DNA of 64,000 nucleotides from Paracoccaceae bacterium (lineage in GTDB: Bacteria; Pseudomonadota; Alphaproteobacteria; Rhodobacterales; Rhodobacteraceae): assembly GCA_024742455.1 (NCBI GenBank), contig JANSYL010000004.1, forward strand, positions 1 to 64,000, read 5' to 3'. The position numbers and the translations under genes were made by a program. Positions 36,356 through 44,659 of this stretch are shown here, in pieces. The notes beneath the pieces are model-generated. The model saw nothing but the letters and a program-made list of their open reading frames with translations. It had not been told where the DNA came from and did no database searches. The stretch's first letter is position 1. Each line of letters opens with the position of its first letter.

Positions 36356-36408
36356 ATCCAGTGGCCCCTTTCGGCCAGAGGACGCTGAGTCTCTTCGATG
36401 AAGCTGGG

Positions 36409-36437
36409 CAGATACGGTTTCGCCCGGGTTCTGTCAA
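36409..36437 (-). promoter_or_regulatory. Predicted sigma70-type promoter for rpmH-rnpA
   Basis: On the minus strand TTGACA (36437-36432), a 17-bp spacer and TATCTG (36414-36409) give the best promoter match in the window. The expected transcription start near 36402 lies about 46 nt before ATG 36355, so both candidate rnpA start codons and the rpmH start are in the transcript. Confidence 0.7.
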
Positions 36438-36644
36438 CTGCCCGTGAACCGGGTGCAACACCTGTAATGCCGAACCCGCAGTGTTACGCGAATTGGCTGT
36501 TTGGGTCACGGAAACCCGCCAACCCGTCACGCGTCATCAACGCGGCGTGAGGCGGGTATCGGCGGCGCGCGGACTGGCGCATCTATCGGGCAACACATCA
36601 CAGCCCGGCCGATTGCCGGGATCGCCCGAAGGGACCTTCATGCT

Positions 36645-37379
36645 ATGACCGACATCGTGACCGAGACCCGCAAATCCGCCTTCGGGCGCTATCTGCCCAT
36701 CCTGATCGTGGCCGCCGGTGCGGCGCTCGGCTGGTGGCTGTTGCGCGATTACCTCAGCTTTCAGGCGCTGGCCCAGAACCGCGAGGCGCTGATCGCGTTC
36801 CGTGATGCCAATTACCTGGCCACGGTTCTGGTATTCATACTGGCCTACACGGTCGTCGTCGCCTTTTCGCTGCCCGGGGCGACCATCGCCACGCTGACCG
36901 GCGGCTTCCTGTTCGCCACCTTCCCCGGCGCGCTGTTCAATATCATCGGCGCGACCATCGGCGCGACGCTCATCTTTCTGGCTGCCCGCACCAGTTTCGG
37001 TGAACGGTTGGGTGCCAGGCTGGAAGGGTCCGAAGGGTTGGTAAAGAAGATCAAGGACGGGATCGATGACAACCAGTGGTCGATGCTGTTCCTGATCCGC
37101 CTCGTGCCGGTGGTGCCGTTCTTCATGGCCAACCTGATCCCCTCGATCCTCGAGGTGCCGCTGAAGCGTTTCGTGATCTCGACCTTTTTCGGCATCATGC
37201 CCGGCGCCATCGTCTATACCTCGGTCGGGGCCGGTTTGGGGGAGGTGTTCGCGCGCGGGGAAACTCCGAACCTGGGCATCATCTTCGAGCCGCAAATCCT
37301 GCTGCCGATCCTCGGCCTGTCGGCGCTGGCGCTGATGCCGGTCGTCCTGAAAGCCCTGCGTGGCCGGAAAGGCTTGTGA
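36645..37379 (+). CDS. TVP38/TMEM64 family membrane protein
   Basis: A 244-aa integral membrane protein of the TVP38/TMEM64 (DedA-like, SNARE-associated VTT) family. The core FSLPGATIATLTGGFLFA with LIFLAARTSFGERL, and later RLVPVVPFFMANLIPSILEV, is the VTT-domain signature with its re-entrant Gly/Pro motifs. DedA-like proteins are thought to be lipid scramblases or transporters. GAAGGGA precedes the ATG. The reductase gene follows after 5 nt, a pairing seen in many bacteria. Confidence 0.85.
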   Translation: MTDIVTETRKSAFGRYLPILIVAAGAALGWWLLRDYLSFQALAQNREALIAFRDANYLATVLVFILAYTVVVAFSLPGATIATLTGGFLFATFPGALFNIIGATIGATLIFLAARTSFGERLGARLEGSEGLVKKIKDGIDDNQWSMLFLIRLVPVVPFFMANLIPSILEVPLKRFVISTFFGIMPGAIVYTSVGAGLGEVFARGETPNLGIIFEPQILLPILGLSALALMPVVLKALRGRKGL

Positions 37380-37384
37380 GCGAC

Positions 37385-38845
37385 ATGTCCCGTATCGATC
37401 CTGAAATCCTTGCAGAGAAGCCCGTGACCATGACCCGTATCGACACCGACATTTGCATCATCGGCGCAGGCTCGGGCGGCTTGTCCGTCGCGGCGGGGGC
37501 CGTCCAGATGGGCGCCCGCGTCGTCCTGCTGGAAGGCCACCTGATGGGTGGCGATTGCCTGAATTTCGGCTGTGTGCCGTCCAAGGCCCTGCTGGCTGCC
37601 GGGCACAAGGCGCATGAGACCGCCACAAGTGATTTCGGCACGCCGGGCCATGCGCCGGGCACGGATTTCGCGGCCGCCAAGGATCATGTCCGCGCCGTGA
37701 TCGACCAGATCGCGCCGGTCGACAGCCAGGAACGGTTCGAAGGCCTGGGCGTGCAGGTCATCCGCGAATACGGGCGGTTCATCTCGGAGCGCGAGGTTCA
37801 GGCGGGGCCCCACGTCATCACCGCGCGCCGTTTCGTCATCGCCACGGGCTCAGGTCCCTTCGTGCCGCCGATCCCCGGCCTCGACACCGTGCCCCATTTC
37901 ACCAACGAGACGATTTTCGACCTGCGCGACCGTCCCGACCACCTGCTGATCGTGGGCGCCGGGCCGATCGGTCTTGAGATGGCGCAGGCGCATCGGCGGC
38001 TGGGGTCCAGGGTGACGGTGCTGGAAGGTGCAAAGGCACTGGCCAAGGATGACCCCGAGGCAGCCGCCGTCGTCCTGAAGACCCTCCGCGCAGAGGGCAT
38101 CGAGATCGTCGAGGGCGCGCAGGTTGCCTCGGTCTCGGGCAGCGTGGGCGCGATCACGGTCGAGACCGCCGATGGGCAAAGCTTTGACGGCACGCATGTT
38201 CTGGTCGCCGTGGGGCGCAAGGTGAATGTCGACAAGCTGGACCTGGAAAAGGCCGGTGTGGAATACGACCGGCGCGGCGTGAAGGTGGATGCCAGCCTGA
38301 AGACGTCGAACAAGCGGATCTATGCCATCGGCGATGCAGCGGGCGGCCTGCAATTCACCCATGTCGCGGGGTATCACGCGGGCATCGTGGTGCGGTCCGC
38401 CGTGCTTGGCCTGCCCGCGAAGGCATCAACCCATCACATTCCCTGGGCCACCTATACCAGCCCGGAACTGGCGCAGGTCGGCCTGACCGAGGCGGAGGCC
38501 CGTGAAAAATTCGGCGATACGGTATTCGTCGCGAAGGCCGAGTTCCACCACAATGACCGCGCCATCGCAACCGGCCAGCAGGATGGTTTTGCCAAGGTGA
38601 TGGTGGTCAAGGGCCGCCCTGTGGGCGCGACCATCGTCGGTCCGCAGGCCGGTGAGCTGATCCAGATCTGGGCGCTGGCCATCGCGTCGAAGCTTAAGAT
38701 GAGCGCGATCAGCGGCATGGTCGCCCCCTACCCGACACTGGGCGAAATCAACAAGCGTGTTGCGGGTGCCTATTTCTCCCCCAAGTTGTTTGATAGTCCT
38801 TTGGTCAAGCGCATCGTGCGCCTGGTTCAGCGCATCGGGCGCTGA
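37385..38845 (+). CDS. FAD-dependent pyridine nucleotide-disulfide oxidoreductase (MerA/Lpd-like)
   Basis: A 486-aa flavoprotein disulfide reductase. The FAD motif IIGAGSGGLSVAAG begins at residue 25, the redox pair is C58/C63 (GGDCLNFGCVPSK), the NAD(P)H motif is LIVGAGPIGLEMAQAHRRLG, and the second FAD motif is IYAIGDAAGG. The C-terminal dimer motif reads APYPTLGE instead of HPT-E, so the His that acts as base in lipoamide dehydrogenase and glutathione reductase is Tyr; there is no C-terminal Cys pair or MerA heavy-metal domain. True substrate unknown. ATG at 37385; a second Met 15 codons in is possible. Confidence 0.82.
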   Translation: MSRIDPEILAEKPVTMTRIDTDICIIGAGSGGLSVAAGAVQMGARVVLLEGHLMGGDCLNFGCVPSKALLAAGHKAHETATSDFGTPGHAPGTDFAAAKDHVRAVIDQIAPVDSQERFEGLGVQVIREYGRFISEREVQAGPHVITARRFVIATGSGPFVPPIPGLDTVPHFTNETIFDLRDRPDHLLIVGAGPIGLEMAQAHRRLGSRVTVLEGAKALAKDDPEAAAVVLKTLRAEGIEIVEGAQVASVSGSVGAITVETADGQSFDGTHVLVAVGRKVNVDKLDLEKAGVEYDRRGVKVDASLKTSNKRIYAIGDAAGGLQFTHVAGYHAGIVVRSAVLGLPAKASTHHIPWATYTSPELAQVGLTEAEAREKFGDTVFVAKAEFHHNDRAIATGQQDGFAKVMVVKGRPVGATIVGPQAGELIQIWALAIASKLKMSAISGMVAPYPTLGEINKRVAGAYFSPKLFDSPLVKRIVRLVQRIGR

Positions 38846-38865
38846 CCCGCCCCAACCGGAACGGA

Positions 38866-40266
38866 GTGAGAGACCGCGTGCGCCAGTCGCTGTCCGGACG
38901 CCTGCTGATGCTGACCGTCATCTTCGTGATGCTGGCGGAGGTGTTCATTTTCGTCCCCTCGGTGGCGCGGTTCCGCGAGGATTACCTGATCAACCGTCTG
39001 GAACGGGCGCAGATCGCATCGCTGGCCCAGCTGGCCACTGACGGGATCATGCTGGACGACGCCCTGCAGACCGAACTGCTGGAGAATGCCGAGGTTCTGA
39101 ACGTGGTGCTTCGCCGCGACGCGGTGCGGCAGCTGGTGCTGTCGGTCGCGGATGTGCCGCCGATCTCGGCCACTTACGATCTGCGCGATGCGTCCGCCTG
39201 GGCGCTGATCCGCGATGCCATGATGCAGCTGTTCGATACCGAGGACGCGCATATCCGCGTGATCGGCCAACCCGCCCTGGATGCGGGATTGCAGATCGAG
39301 GTGACAATGCCCACCGCACCCTTGCGGGCGGCGATGCTGGATTACGGCTGGCGCATCTTCCTGCTGTCGACCTTCATTTCGGTCTTCACGGCGGCCTTGT
39401 TGTTTTTCGCCGTGCGCAAACTGTTGGTGCAGCCGATCAAGCGGGTCGTGGCGCATATGGCCGCGTTTGCCGAAGACCCGAATGATGCGAGCCGGATCAT
39501 CCGGCCCGAGGCCGATGTGCGCGAATTGCGGGTGGCCGAAGAGACGCTGGAAAGCCTCGAGCGGCAGCTCAGCAGCGCCTTGCGGCAACGCGAACGGCTG
39601 GCGCAACTGGGCGAGGCGGTGGCCAAGATCAGCCACGACCTGCGCAACATGCTGTCGGTGGCGACGCTGGTGGCCGACCGGCTGGAGACGTCGAAAGACC
39701 CCACGGTGCAGCGGATCGCGCCCCGGCTGGTGGCCTCGCTGGACCGGGCGATCAACCTGACCGAAGCGACGCTGGCTTTTGGCCGGGCCGAGGAACCTGC
39801 GCCCAAGCTCAACCGGGTTGCGCTGCGCGACATCGTCGAGGACGTGATCGAGAATGACCGGCTGGCCGAAGGCGGGGATGGCATCGACTATGTCTGTAGC
39901 GTGGCCGCCGACACGATCGTGCGCGCCGATGCCGAACAGCTGCACCGGGTGCTGTCGAACCTGGTGCGCAATGCGCGGCAGGCGCTGGCCGCGCAAAGCG
40001 GCGAAGGCCGGATCGAGATCGGGGGGCGCGATACGCCGGATGGCTGGTGCATCCAGGTGTGCGATAGCGGCCCCGGCCTGCCGAAAAAGGCGCTCGACCA
40101 CCTGTTCAAGCCGTTTCACGGGGGCACGCGCAAGGAAGGCACCGGCCTGGGGCTGGCGATCTGCGCCGAACTGGTGCGTGGCCATGGCGGGCGGCTGGAG
40201 CTGAGCACGACCGGGCCGGAGGGGACGACCTTCTCCATCTTCCTGCCGTCGGGCCTTGCGAAATAG
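38866..40266 (+). CDS. Sensor histidine kinase, orphan
   Basis: A 466-aa membrane-bound kinase. Spans at about 13-33 and 162-183 flank a periplasmic domain of about 125 residues; a HAMP-like segment follows to about 225. The phosphoacceptor is H257 in AKISHDLRNMLS, and the ATPase domain has LVRNARQAL (N box), VCDSGPGLP (G1) and GTGLGLAI (G2). No response regulator is adjacent. It starts with GTG (38866 or 38878), 20 nt after the reductase gene, so the three genes look like one operon. Confidence 0.87.
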   Translation: MRDRVRQSLSGRLLMLTVIFVMLAEVFIFVPSVARFREDYLINRLERAQIASLAQLATDGIMLDDALQTELLENAEVLNVVLRRDAVRQLVLSVADVPPISATYDLRDASAWALIRDAMMQLFDTEDAHIRVIGQPALDAGLQIEVTMPTAPLRAAMLDYGWRIFLLSTFISVFTAALLFFAVRKLLVQPIKRVVAHMAAFAEDPNDASRIIRPEADVRELRVAEETLESLERQLSSALRQRERLAQLGEAVAKISHDLRNMLSVATLVADRLETSKDPTVQRIAPRLVASLDRAINLTEATLAFGRAEEPAPKLNRVALRDIVEDVIENDRLAEGGDGIDYVCSVAADTIVRADAEQLHRVLSNLVRNARQALAAQSGEGRIEIGGRDTPDGWCIQVCDSGPGLPKKALDHLFKPFHGGTRKEGTGLGLAICAELVRGHGGRLELSTTGPEGTTFSIFLPSGLAK

Positions 40267-40282
40267 GCCCGGGCATTTGCCC

Positions 40283-40311
40283 TTGCACCCACAGGACCGG
40301 GACGCTACATC
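40283..40311 (+). promoter_or_regulatory. Predicted promoter of tRNA-Arg
   Basis: TTGCAC (40283-40288), a 17-bp spacer and TACATC (40306-40311) place the start about 4 nt before the mature tRNA 5' end. CCGGGA/TCCCGG (40298-40314) also forms a small inverted repeat across the -10. Confidence 0.5.
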
Positions 40312-40321
40312 CCGGCTCCAC

Positions 40322-40398
40322 GCGCTGGTAGCTCAGTTGGATAGAGTACTTGACTACGAATCAAGGGGTCGGGGGTTCGAATCCTCCCCAGCGCGCCA
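40322..40398 (+). tRNA. tRNA-Arg (anticodon ACG)
   Basis: A complete 77-nt cloverleaf with encoded CCA. Acceptor arms GCGCTGG (40322-40328) and CCAGCGC (40388-40394) pair perfectly, discriminator G40395. The anticodon stem CTTGA/TCAAG encloses loop CTACGAA, anticodon ACG (deaminated to ICG, reads CGU/CGC/CGA). The T-arm is GGGGG-TTCGAAT-CCTCC. No integrase or duplicated 3' end is nearby. Confidence 0.97.
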
Positions 40399-40471
40399 TT
40401 GCCCTTTTCGGTGCTACCGCCCTTCGGGCTGCCTGAGCACGGGCTTGGCCTGCGCCGGCGGCAAATCAAAA

Positions 40472-40492
40472 CGGCGCGCCCATGGCGCGCCG
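40472..40492 (-). terminator. Terminator of the acyl-CoA dehydrogenase-like gene
   Basis: CGGCGCGCC (40472-40480) and GGCGCGCCG (40484-40492) form a perfect 9-bp stem with loop CAT. Read on the minus strand it is followed by TTTTGATTT, and lies 30 nt past the stop of the dehydrogenase-like gene. Confidence 0.75.
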
Positions 40493-40521
40493 CTCATTGA
40501 TATCCCCCATGGGTCAAGCCG

Positions 40522-41742
40522 TCACTCCGCCGCGATCCTTGGCGCTGTGTCGCGGTAGCCGTCGCGGGTTTGCGGGGTCTTCATGTCCAGCAGATGCCCG
40601 GCCACCTGCGTGCGCAGAATCTGCGCCGTGCCGCCGCCTATGGTGAACATGCGCACGTCCCGATACATCCGTTCAAGGGGTTCCAGATCGCCGTAGCCTC
40701 GCGCGCCGAACATCTGCAGCGCATCATTGACCACCTTGATCGCGGTTTCCGAGGCGAACATCTTGGCCCGCGCCGCCATTGTCATGTCGGGAAAACGGCT
40801 GCCATTGGGGCCGCGCGATTTCGCCGCCTCATGCAGCATCAGGCGCGAGGCATGCACGCCCGCATCCATATCGGCCAGCATCCATTGCAACCCCTGGAAT
40901 TCGGCCAGCGGGCGGCCGAACTGGTGCCTGTCCTTCAGATACCGCGTCGCGTGGTCCTGCGCGCCTGCCGCAACACCCATGGCGATGGTGCCTGCGCCCA
41001 CGCGCTGGCTGTTATAGGCGTTCATCAGGTCGGCGAACCCCCGGCGAAAGCCCGAGGGTGGCGTGACGACCATATCGGCCTCGACCACCAGGTCGGTGAA
41101 CCGCAACTCGGCCTCGGGCATGCCGCACAGGCCCATGGTGCGTTCCCGGCGCACGATTTCGAACCCTTCCGGCAGATCGCCCTTCACCGGGTCGCAGATT
41201 ACCAGGAAGCCGCCGATGCCCAGGTCATTGTTCTGCTCATCCAGCACGCGGGCGAAGATCAGGTGGGTGCGCGACACCCCGCCGCCGGTGATCCAGTGCT
41301 TGGTGCCGTTCAGGACATAGCGGTCACCCTGCCGCTTGGCCGTCGTCTGCATCTCGGTCGCGGCGCTGCCGGCATCGGGTTCGGTGATGCAGATCGCGGG
41401 TTTGTCGCCCGCCAGAACCTCGGCCGCGCAGCGGGCCTTTTGATCCTCGGTGCCGTAGGCCATGACGGCGCTGATCCCGCCCATGTTGGCCTCGACCACG
41501 ATCCGGGCCGACAGGGTGCAGACCCTGGCGATCTCCTCGATCACCAGCACCGTGTCATAGAAGGATGCGCCCTGGCCGCCGTACTCCTCGGGGATGGTCA
41601 TGCCCATGAGGCCTGCATCGGTCAGGTCGGCGACATTGGGCCAGCAGTATTCGCGTGACCGGTCCCATTCTGCCGCCCGCGGGGCGAAGACCTGTGCCAG
41701 ATCGCGGGCCCTGGACTGATAGGGGTTGCCGGAAGCCGTCAT
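40522..41742 (-). CDS. Acyl-CoA dehydrogenase-family protein lacking the catalytic Glu
   Basis: A 406-aa FAD-binding protein of the acyl-CoA dehydrogenase fold: N-terminal helical domain, beta domain with CITEPDAGSAATEMQTTA, and C-terminal helices with DRHQFGRPLAEFQGLQWMLAD-type FAD contacts (DRHQFGRPLAEFQ). The usual active-site motif Y-E-G-T is I-G-G-G-T here, so the general base Glu is Gly370. R80 (LSARIVVE) and Q246 (YNSQR) are other notable residues. Loss of the Glu occurs in 3-sulfinopropionyl-CoA desulfinase (Acd), which fits an organosulfur-using organism; other non-dehydrogenating roles are possible. A strong AAGGAGGG precedes ATG 41742. Divergent from a LysR gene. Confidence 0.8.
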   Translation of the reverse strand: MTASGNPYQSRARDLAQVFAPRAAEWDRSREYCWPNVADLTDAGLMGMTIPEEYGGQGASFYDTVLVIEEIARVCTLSARIVVEANMGGISAVMAYGTEDQKARCAAEVLAGDKPAICITEPDAGSAATEMQTTAKRQGDRYVLNGTKHWITGGGVSRTHLIFARVLDEQNNDLGIGGFLVICDPVKGDLPEGFEIVRRERTMGLCGMPEAELRFTDLVVEADMVVTPPSGFRRGFADLMNAYNSQRVGAGTIAMGVAAGAQDHATRYLKDRHQFGRPLAEFQGLQWMLADMDAGVHASRLMLHEAAKSRGPNGSRFPDMTMAARAKMFASETAIKVVNDALQMFGARGYGDLEPLERMYRDVRMFTIGGGTAQILRTQVAGHLLDMKTPQTRDGYRDTAPRIAAE

Positions 41743-41801
41743 GTTCGATCCCTCCTTCACGGATGCGTGAACATACCGCGCGACAAGTGCAGGGCAACCG
41801 A

Positions 41802-41839
41802 ATTAATTCTAAGTATAAGTTCAGGATTGATGAATTAAT
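41802..41839. promoter_or_regulatory. Dyad in the divergent acyl-CoA dehydrogenase/LysR promoter
   Basis: ATTAATTC (41802-41809) and GAATTAAT (41832-41839) are perfect inverted repeats 22 bp apart; the right arm covers the ATG of the LysR gene. The region is AT-rich in a GC-rich genome, and TTATACT on the minus strand (41818-41812 area) could be a -10 for the dehydrogenase-like gene. Typical layout for LysR control of a divergent target plus autorepression. Confidence 0.45.
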
Positions 41840-42701
41840 GCAAACCCGCGCCCTCAGAACCCTTTTGGAAATCGAACGCCTCGGGTCCTTCGCAGCGGTG
41901 GCGCGGCAGCTCAACATGACGTTGTCGGCCGTGTCGATGCAGATGAAGGCGCTGGAGGCCGAACTGGACAGCGACCTTTTCGACAGGGCCTTCCGTCCGC
42001 CGAAACTGACGCCGATGGGCCGGTCCGTCTGCCGCGCGGCCCGCGCCGTTGTCGAGGCCGAGGAACGGCTTCTGGCCACATGCCGCCCCACCGACCGGCT
42101 GACCGGCAGCTTTCGCCTGGGCGTGGTGCCCACGGCCAGCATCCGCCTGTTGCCGGGGTTTCTGCGCAATGCCGGGCAGGCCGCGCCATCGGCCCGGTTC
42201 GAGATCGAGACCGGCCTGTCCGAGGCGCTGATGGCCCGGCTGATCGCGGGACAGCTGGATTGCGCCGTCATCACCGCCGCGCCCGGTGGCCTTCCCGGGC
42301 TGGAAACCCGGCTGCTCAGGCGTGATCATCTGGTCTATGTCGCCCCGGCAGACAGCGCCGACCTCACACCCGGGGCGCTGTTTCGCGCGCGCACCTTCTT
42401 TCATTTCCTGCCGCAGTCCGGCATCGGCGCCCTCATTGCCGATCACGTCGCCCATCACCGGCCCGCCCCGGCGCGCACGACCTATCTGGACAGTGTCGAG
42501 GCGATCATGGAATGCGTCAATGCAGGGCTCGGATTTACCCTGTTGCCCGAACCCGACATCCGCCGCCATCTGGCCGGTGCGGCCCGGATCGTCTCCGCAG
42601 ACGGGCCGTCCCCGACGCGCGACCTGGTGCTGGCCTGGCCCACGACAAGCCGGCTCGCCCCGCAGATCGCGTGCATCGCGGCACTGTTTCCTGAGCCGTA
42701 A
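41838..42701 (+). CDS. LysR-family transcriptional regulator
   Basis: A 287-aa regulator with the N-terminal winged helix-turn-helix (TLLEIERLGSFAAVARQLNM, then LSAVSMQMKALEAEL) and a C-terminal substrate-binding domain starting about residue 90 (GSFRLGVVPTASIRLLPGFL). The start at 41838 fits the family and the divergent layout; no obvious ribosome site. It likely controls the adjacent dehydrogenase-like gene in response to a pathway metabolite. Confidence 0.9.
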   Translation: MQTRALRTLLEIERLGSFAAVARQLNMTLSAVSMQMKALEAELDSDLFDRAFRPPKLTPMGRSVCRAARAVVEAEERLLATCRPTDRLTGSFRLGVVPTASIRLLPGFLRNAGQAAPSARFEIETGLSEALMARLIAGQLDCAVITAAPGGLPGLETRLLRRDHLVYVAPADSADLTPGALFRARTFFHFLPQSGIGALIADHVAHHRPAPARTTYLDSVEAIMECVNAGLGFTLLPEPDIRRHLAGAARIVSADGPSPTRDLVLAWPTTSRLAPQIACIAALFPEP

Positions 42702-42774
42702 GAGGCCGTTGCGCCCGGCGCAGGGCGGCCTATACCTCGTGTCCTTCGGGCAGGAACCCATCGGGGGCGGTCGC

Positions 42775-43584
42775 GTGGCGCATCTTATCGTTCTGGGCAA
42801 TGAAAAGGGCGGATCGGGTAAATCGACCACCGCGATGCATGTCGCCACGGCGCTGGCGCGGGCGGGGCAGGGCACCGGTGTGCTCGACCTGGATATCCGC
42901 CAGCAGAGCCTGGCGCGTTACATCCAGAACCGCCAGGCCACGATCCGGCGGGATGACCGCGTCATCGCCTGCCCGCGTCTCATCGACCTGCCCTCGGTCG
43001 ACGAGGCGGAACTGGCGCCGGGCGAACATGTCCTCGACAGGCGGCTTGCGGCCGGGATCGATACGCTGGCCCGTGATTGTGCCTTCATCATCATCGACTG
43101 CCCCGGCAGCCACACCAGGCTGAGCCAGGCCGCCCATGCCCTCGCCGACACGCTGATCACGCCGATCAACGACAGTTTCGTTGATTTCGACATGCTGGGG
43201 CGGCTCGACCCCGATACGGGCAACGTGTCGAAACCGGGCGTCTATGCGCAGATGGTGTGGGAGGGGCGGCAGCGCCGCGCTGCCGCCGGGCAGCAACCCG
43301 TGGACTGGGTGGTGTTGCGCAACCGGATGGGGCGGCAGGACATGCTGAACAAGCGCCGCGTCGGCACCGAACTCGATACCCTGTCCAAACGCATCGGGTT
43401 TCGCGTGGTGCCCGGGTTTTCGGAACGCGTGGTGTTCCGGGAACTCTTCCCTTCCGGCCTGACGCTGCTGGATCTGCCGGATATGGGGGTGGACCGGATG
43501 AGCATGTCGAACCTCGCTGCGCGCAACGAACTGCGCGACCTGATGCGGGCGCTGAATCTGCCGGGGGTGGCGGTCGATATCTAG
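42775..43584 (+). CDS. mipZ: Division-plane positioning ATPase MipZ
   Basis: A 269-aa ParA/MinD-type P-loop ATPase. The deviant Walker A is KGGSGKST (11-18) after MAHLIVLGNE. The segments SHTRLSQAAHALADTLITP, NDSFVDFDMLGRLDP, VLRNRMGRQDMLNKRRVG and RVVFRELFPSGLTLLDL match alphaproteobacterial MipZ, which binds ParB at the poles and inhibits FtsZ there. It starts with GTG at 42775 behind a GGGGGCGG site. No parB is nearby, as is usual for mipZ. Confidence 0.88.
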   Translation: MAHLIVLGNEKGGSGKSTTAMHVATALARAGQGTGVLDLDIRQQSLARYIQNRQATIRRDDRVIACPRLIDLPSVDEAELAPGEHVLDRRLAAGIDTLARDCAFIIIDCPGSHTRLSQAAHALADTLITPINDSFVDFDMLGRLDPDTGNVSKPGVYAQMVWEGRQRRAAAGQQPVDWVVLRNRMGRQDMLNKRRVGTELDTLSKRIGFRVVPGFSERVVFRELFPSGLTLLDLPDMGVDRMSMSNLAARNELRDLMRALNLPGVAVDI

Positions 43585-43694
43585 CGCGGCATTTCCCTGT
43601 TCGGGGAGCAGATGAAGCGGCAATTCAAATCGAAATGTCCGCCCCCTTCTTCTTGCCGAAAATACTTCCCACGACGCCCTGCCCGTGCGCGTCG

Positions 43695-44546
43695 TCAGGA
43701 CAGGGGAAACCAGGTGAAGGTGTCTCCCTTCGCCAAGATCCGCCCGCGCGACGGCAGCGCGAAATGGGTGCCCAGAACCTCCATCCCCGCCCCAGCGGCG
43801 GTTTCCAGAAGATGACGACGGGACAAGACCGCCCTGTCCCCGTCGCGGTCGAACTTGAATTGCCAGTCCGGGTGCCAGCATTGCGCGGTGATGTGGATCG
43901 CGTCGCCGGTGATGACGGCGCGCGCGCCCCCGCTTTCGATCACGACCGAAACATGGCCGTCGGTATGCCCCGGGGTGGGCATCAGGCGGATCCCGTCTCC
44001 GACCTCATGTTCACCATCGACCATCTCGGCCTGTCCCGCGGCGATCACCGGCAAAAGGCTTTCGGTATAGATCTCGGACGGGCGGCGTTCATGGGCGGGC
44101 AGGTCTGCGGCGGGCATCAGGTAGCGGGCCTTGGGAAAGGTCGGCACCCATTGCCCGTTCTCCAGACGCGTGTTCCAGCCGACATGATCGACATGCAAAT
44201 GCGTGCAAAGCACGACGTCGATATCCGCAGGGGTCACCCCGGCCTGCATCAACCCGGCCAGGAACCGCCCGTCGCTGCGCTGGTGCCAGGGAGTGAAGAA
44301 ATCGACCGTCTTGTCATTGCCGACGCAGGCATCGACCAGAACGGTCTGGTTGGAGGTCTTCAAAAGGAACCCCTGGATCGGCAGGATCAGGCCGCCGGTC
44401 GCGGGGTCCACGCTGCCCGGTGCGCGCGCCTCGATCAGGGCATTCACGTCGGGCCCTGCATTCGGGAACAGCTCGGCGGGCCTCAGAAAGGGCGCGTTCG
44501 ATTCGAGGATACGCCACACCTCGACCGCGCCGATCTTGCAAAGCAT
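43695..44546 (-). CDS. Metallo-beta-lactamase-fold hydrolase
   Basis: A 283-aa MBL-fold enzyme. The metal motif THLHVDHVGWN supplies H116, H118, D120 and H121; a further His lies in PTPGHTDGHVSV and an Asp in VITGDAIHI. The overall form is that of the lactonase/hydrolase-like subgroup (AHL lactonases, and many uncharacterised roseobacter proteins). No signal peptide, so cytoplasmic. AGGGAGG precedes the ATG. It diverges from the DUF3179 gene. Confidence 0.82.
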   Translation of the reverse strand: MLCKIGAVEVWRILESNAPFLRPAELFPNAGPDVNALIEARAPGSVDPATGGLILPIQGFLLKTSNQTVLVDACVGNDKTVDFFTPWHQRSDGRFLAGLMQAGVTPADIDVVLCTHLHVDHVGWNTRLENGQWVPTFPKARYLMPAADLPAHERRPSEIYTESLLPVIAAGQAEMVDGEHEVGDGIRLMPTPGHTDGHVSVVIESGGARAVITGDAIHITAQCWHPDWQFKFDRDGDRAVLSRRHLLETAAGAGMEVLGTHFALPSRGRILAKGDTFTWFPLS

Positions 44547-44659
44547 GGTCGCCTCCCTGTTGCCGTTTTCCTGATTAGATCGTGAGCGATGGTGAAGTCC
44601 ATGCGGGGACGACACGGGGTAGGATAAGGACAGTTGCCGTTCAGCCCCGAGGCCCATCC

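Noticed and set aside
40322-40521. tRNA-Arg as a phage or island attachment site
   Set aside because: No integrase gene and no repeat of the tRNA 3' end was found downstream; the next feature is a normal terminator.
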